From Rotaria macrura (taxonomy: Eukaryota; Rotifera; Eurotatoria; Philodinida; Philodinidae), in contig OENT01000481.1 of the NCBI GenBank assembly GCA_900239685.1, positions 1 to 64,000 of the forward strand: DNA of 64,000 bases, read 5' to 3'. A program made the translations under genes and the position numbers. Below are positions 63,152-64,000 of this stretch, in pieces. Numbering within the stretch: the first letter of the stretch is position 1; each line of letters starts with the position of its first letter. Under the pieces are notes generated by a model that did not search any database, had not been told where the DNA came from, and saw only the letters and a program-made list of their open reading frames with translations.

Positions 63152-64000
63152 CTATTTTATAAAAAATAAAAATGAATTTCTAATACTAATCATTTCATTT
63201 TCTTGAAATTTCAAGTCAATTTTTTCAAATAGTCATCAGGACAAATACTAATCGAAATTCAATCCGAAAGCATATCGAATGTTCGTCATAGAAGATGTTT
63301 GCCATGCCATTTGAAGAGAATAAATTACTGTCTAGCGATAACTTTGCTAGTCTGATCTAGTTTTTCAACTATGAGTTATTTCAAATCTAGATAGATAGTT
63401 AACAGAACTTGATGTTCTCTTTCTCAATCACTGATAGTTCTCATACATGTTGACTGAAAATATACTAACCACAAAAACCATTTCGTGTATATCAATCATA
63501 TTGTCAATATGATATTCAACATTTGATTAGAAGTAATCGGCCGTTAATGACTTTTATTCAAGATCCTTATATGTCTTGTAGTGTTGAAATTCATAGACAG
63601 TAACATGCAAATATTTATCGGACAGATCTTTTCAACAAGTCTGAGCGATCGTTGATTGGGAAACTATCACATATGTTTGCGCGACACTTCTCCCATTCTC
63701 TCTTTTTCCAAATCGATGTTCTTGCTAGACTATGAAAGAATCTATCTCAACAGTGTTCAGTCAAAAAAGAAATATGAACCACTTTTTTATTTGTGTTTCT
63801 AACATATTAAGTCAACGACTTTTGAAAAGATGTCTCTAACGCCACATAGATGAACTAGAACAGTTTCATTCTGATCACTTTTACCGTCTTTCATACTTCC
63901 ATCATACCAAGATTTCGCTGGCGGTTATTTTGCTTATCTTAATGTTCTTTTAGCATATCCCTCTTTTTAAATAAACATAAGTAATAGAATCGATATTACT
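63152..64000. other. Upstream rootletin intron, window edge
   Basis: The exon at 63151 begins with a TAAAATAG acceptor in phase 2, so more rootletin exons must lie beyond. No further exon is recognised before the window ends. Confidence 0.6.

Noticed and set aside
1-64000. tRNA or rRNA genes, CRISPR arrays, bacterial operons, viral or LTR elements
   Set aside because: None seen: no cloverleaf with A/B boxes, no regularly spaced repeat-spacer array, no integrase, reverse transcriptase or capsid motif in any frame examined.

Overview
This is AT-rich animal nuclear DNA. Its genes are split by GT-AG introns, many only 50-70 bp and a few of 1-3 kb. It carries Pax2/5/8 and two ciliary genes, IQCE and rootletin, alongside an intronless bacterial-type bifunctional glutathionylspermidine synthetase/amidase. 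That mix, compact introns and no visible viral or LINE coding sequence best fit a bdelloid rotifer (Rotaria/Adineta type). The organism is inferred, not shown.

Layout, left to right: (1) 1-120 end of a TAGGGGTG-terminated low-complexity repeat; (2) 121-6181 gene desert with one coding-like fragment near 3.6 kb; (3) 6182-8038 (-) Gss; (4) 8039-12788 desert with a MITE-like repeat at 10.7-11.2 kb; (5) 12789-18678 (-) alanine aminotransferase with two alternative first exons, one encoding a mitochondrial presequence, and a 1.2-kb palindromic hAT-like insertion in a long intron; (6) 19009-24574 (+) IQCE-like coiled-coil IQ-motif protein, divergent from ALT; (7) 24752-27527 (-) Pax2/5/8, tail to tail with IQCE; (8) 27.5-35.6 kb, gene-poor: a 1.1-kb foldback element, a decayed leucine-rich-repeat pseudogene and a 548-bp element with ACCGGT-rich ends; (9) 35682-36997 (+) secreted serine beta-lactamase-like protein; (10) 39265-40883 (-) SIRT6/7-class sirtuin; (11) 43994-63151 (-) rootletin in 29 recognisable exons, its 5' end lying beyond the window, with a small membrane-protein gene (60630-60938, +) nested antisense in one of its introns.

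Exon boundaries were built by hand from GT/AG signals, reading phase and remembered family sequence; nearly all phases close exactly. The products are not one pathway. IQCE and rootletin both act at the ciliary base, ALT and sirtuin act in amino-acid/NAD metabolism and chromatin, and Gss supplies glutathione-spermidine thiol chemistry.

The most notable points are a Pax2/5/8 that keeps a full-length homeodomain register but has lost the DNA-contact residues W48, F49 and N51; ALT dual targeting by duplicated first exons; the bacterial-type Gss; and a family of hAT-like elements sharing TAGGGGTG ends whose interiors are simple-sequence expansions of different kinds.
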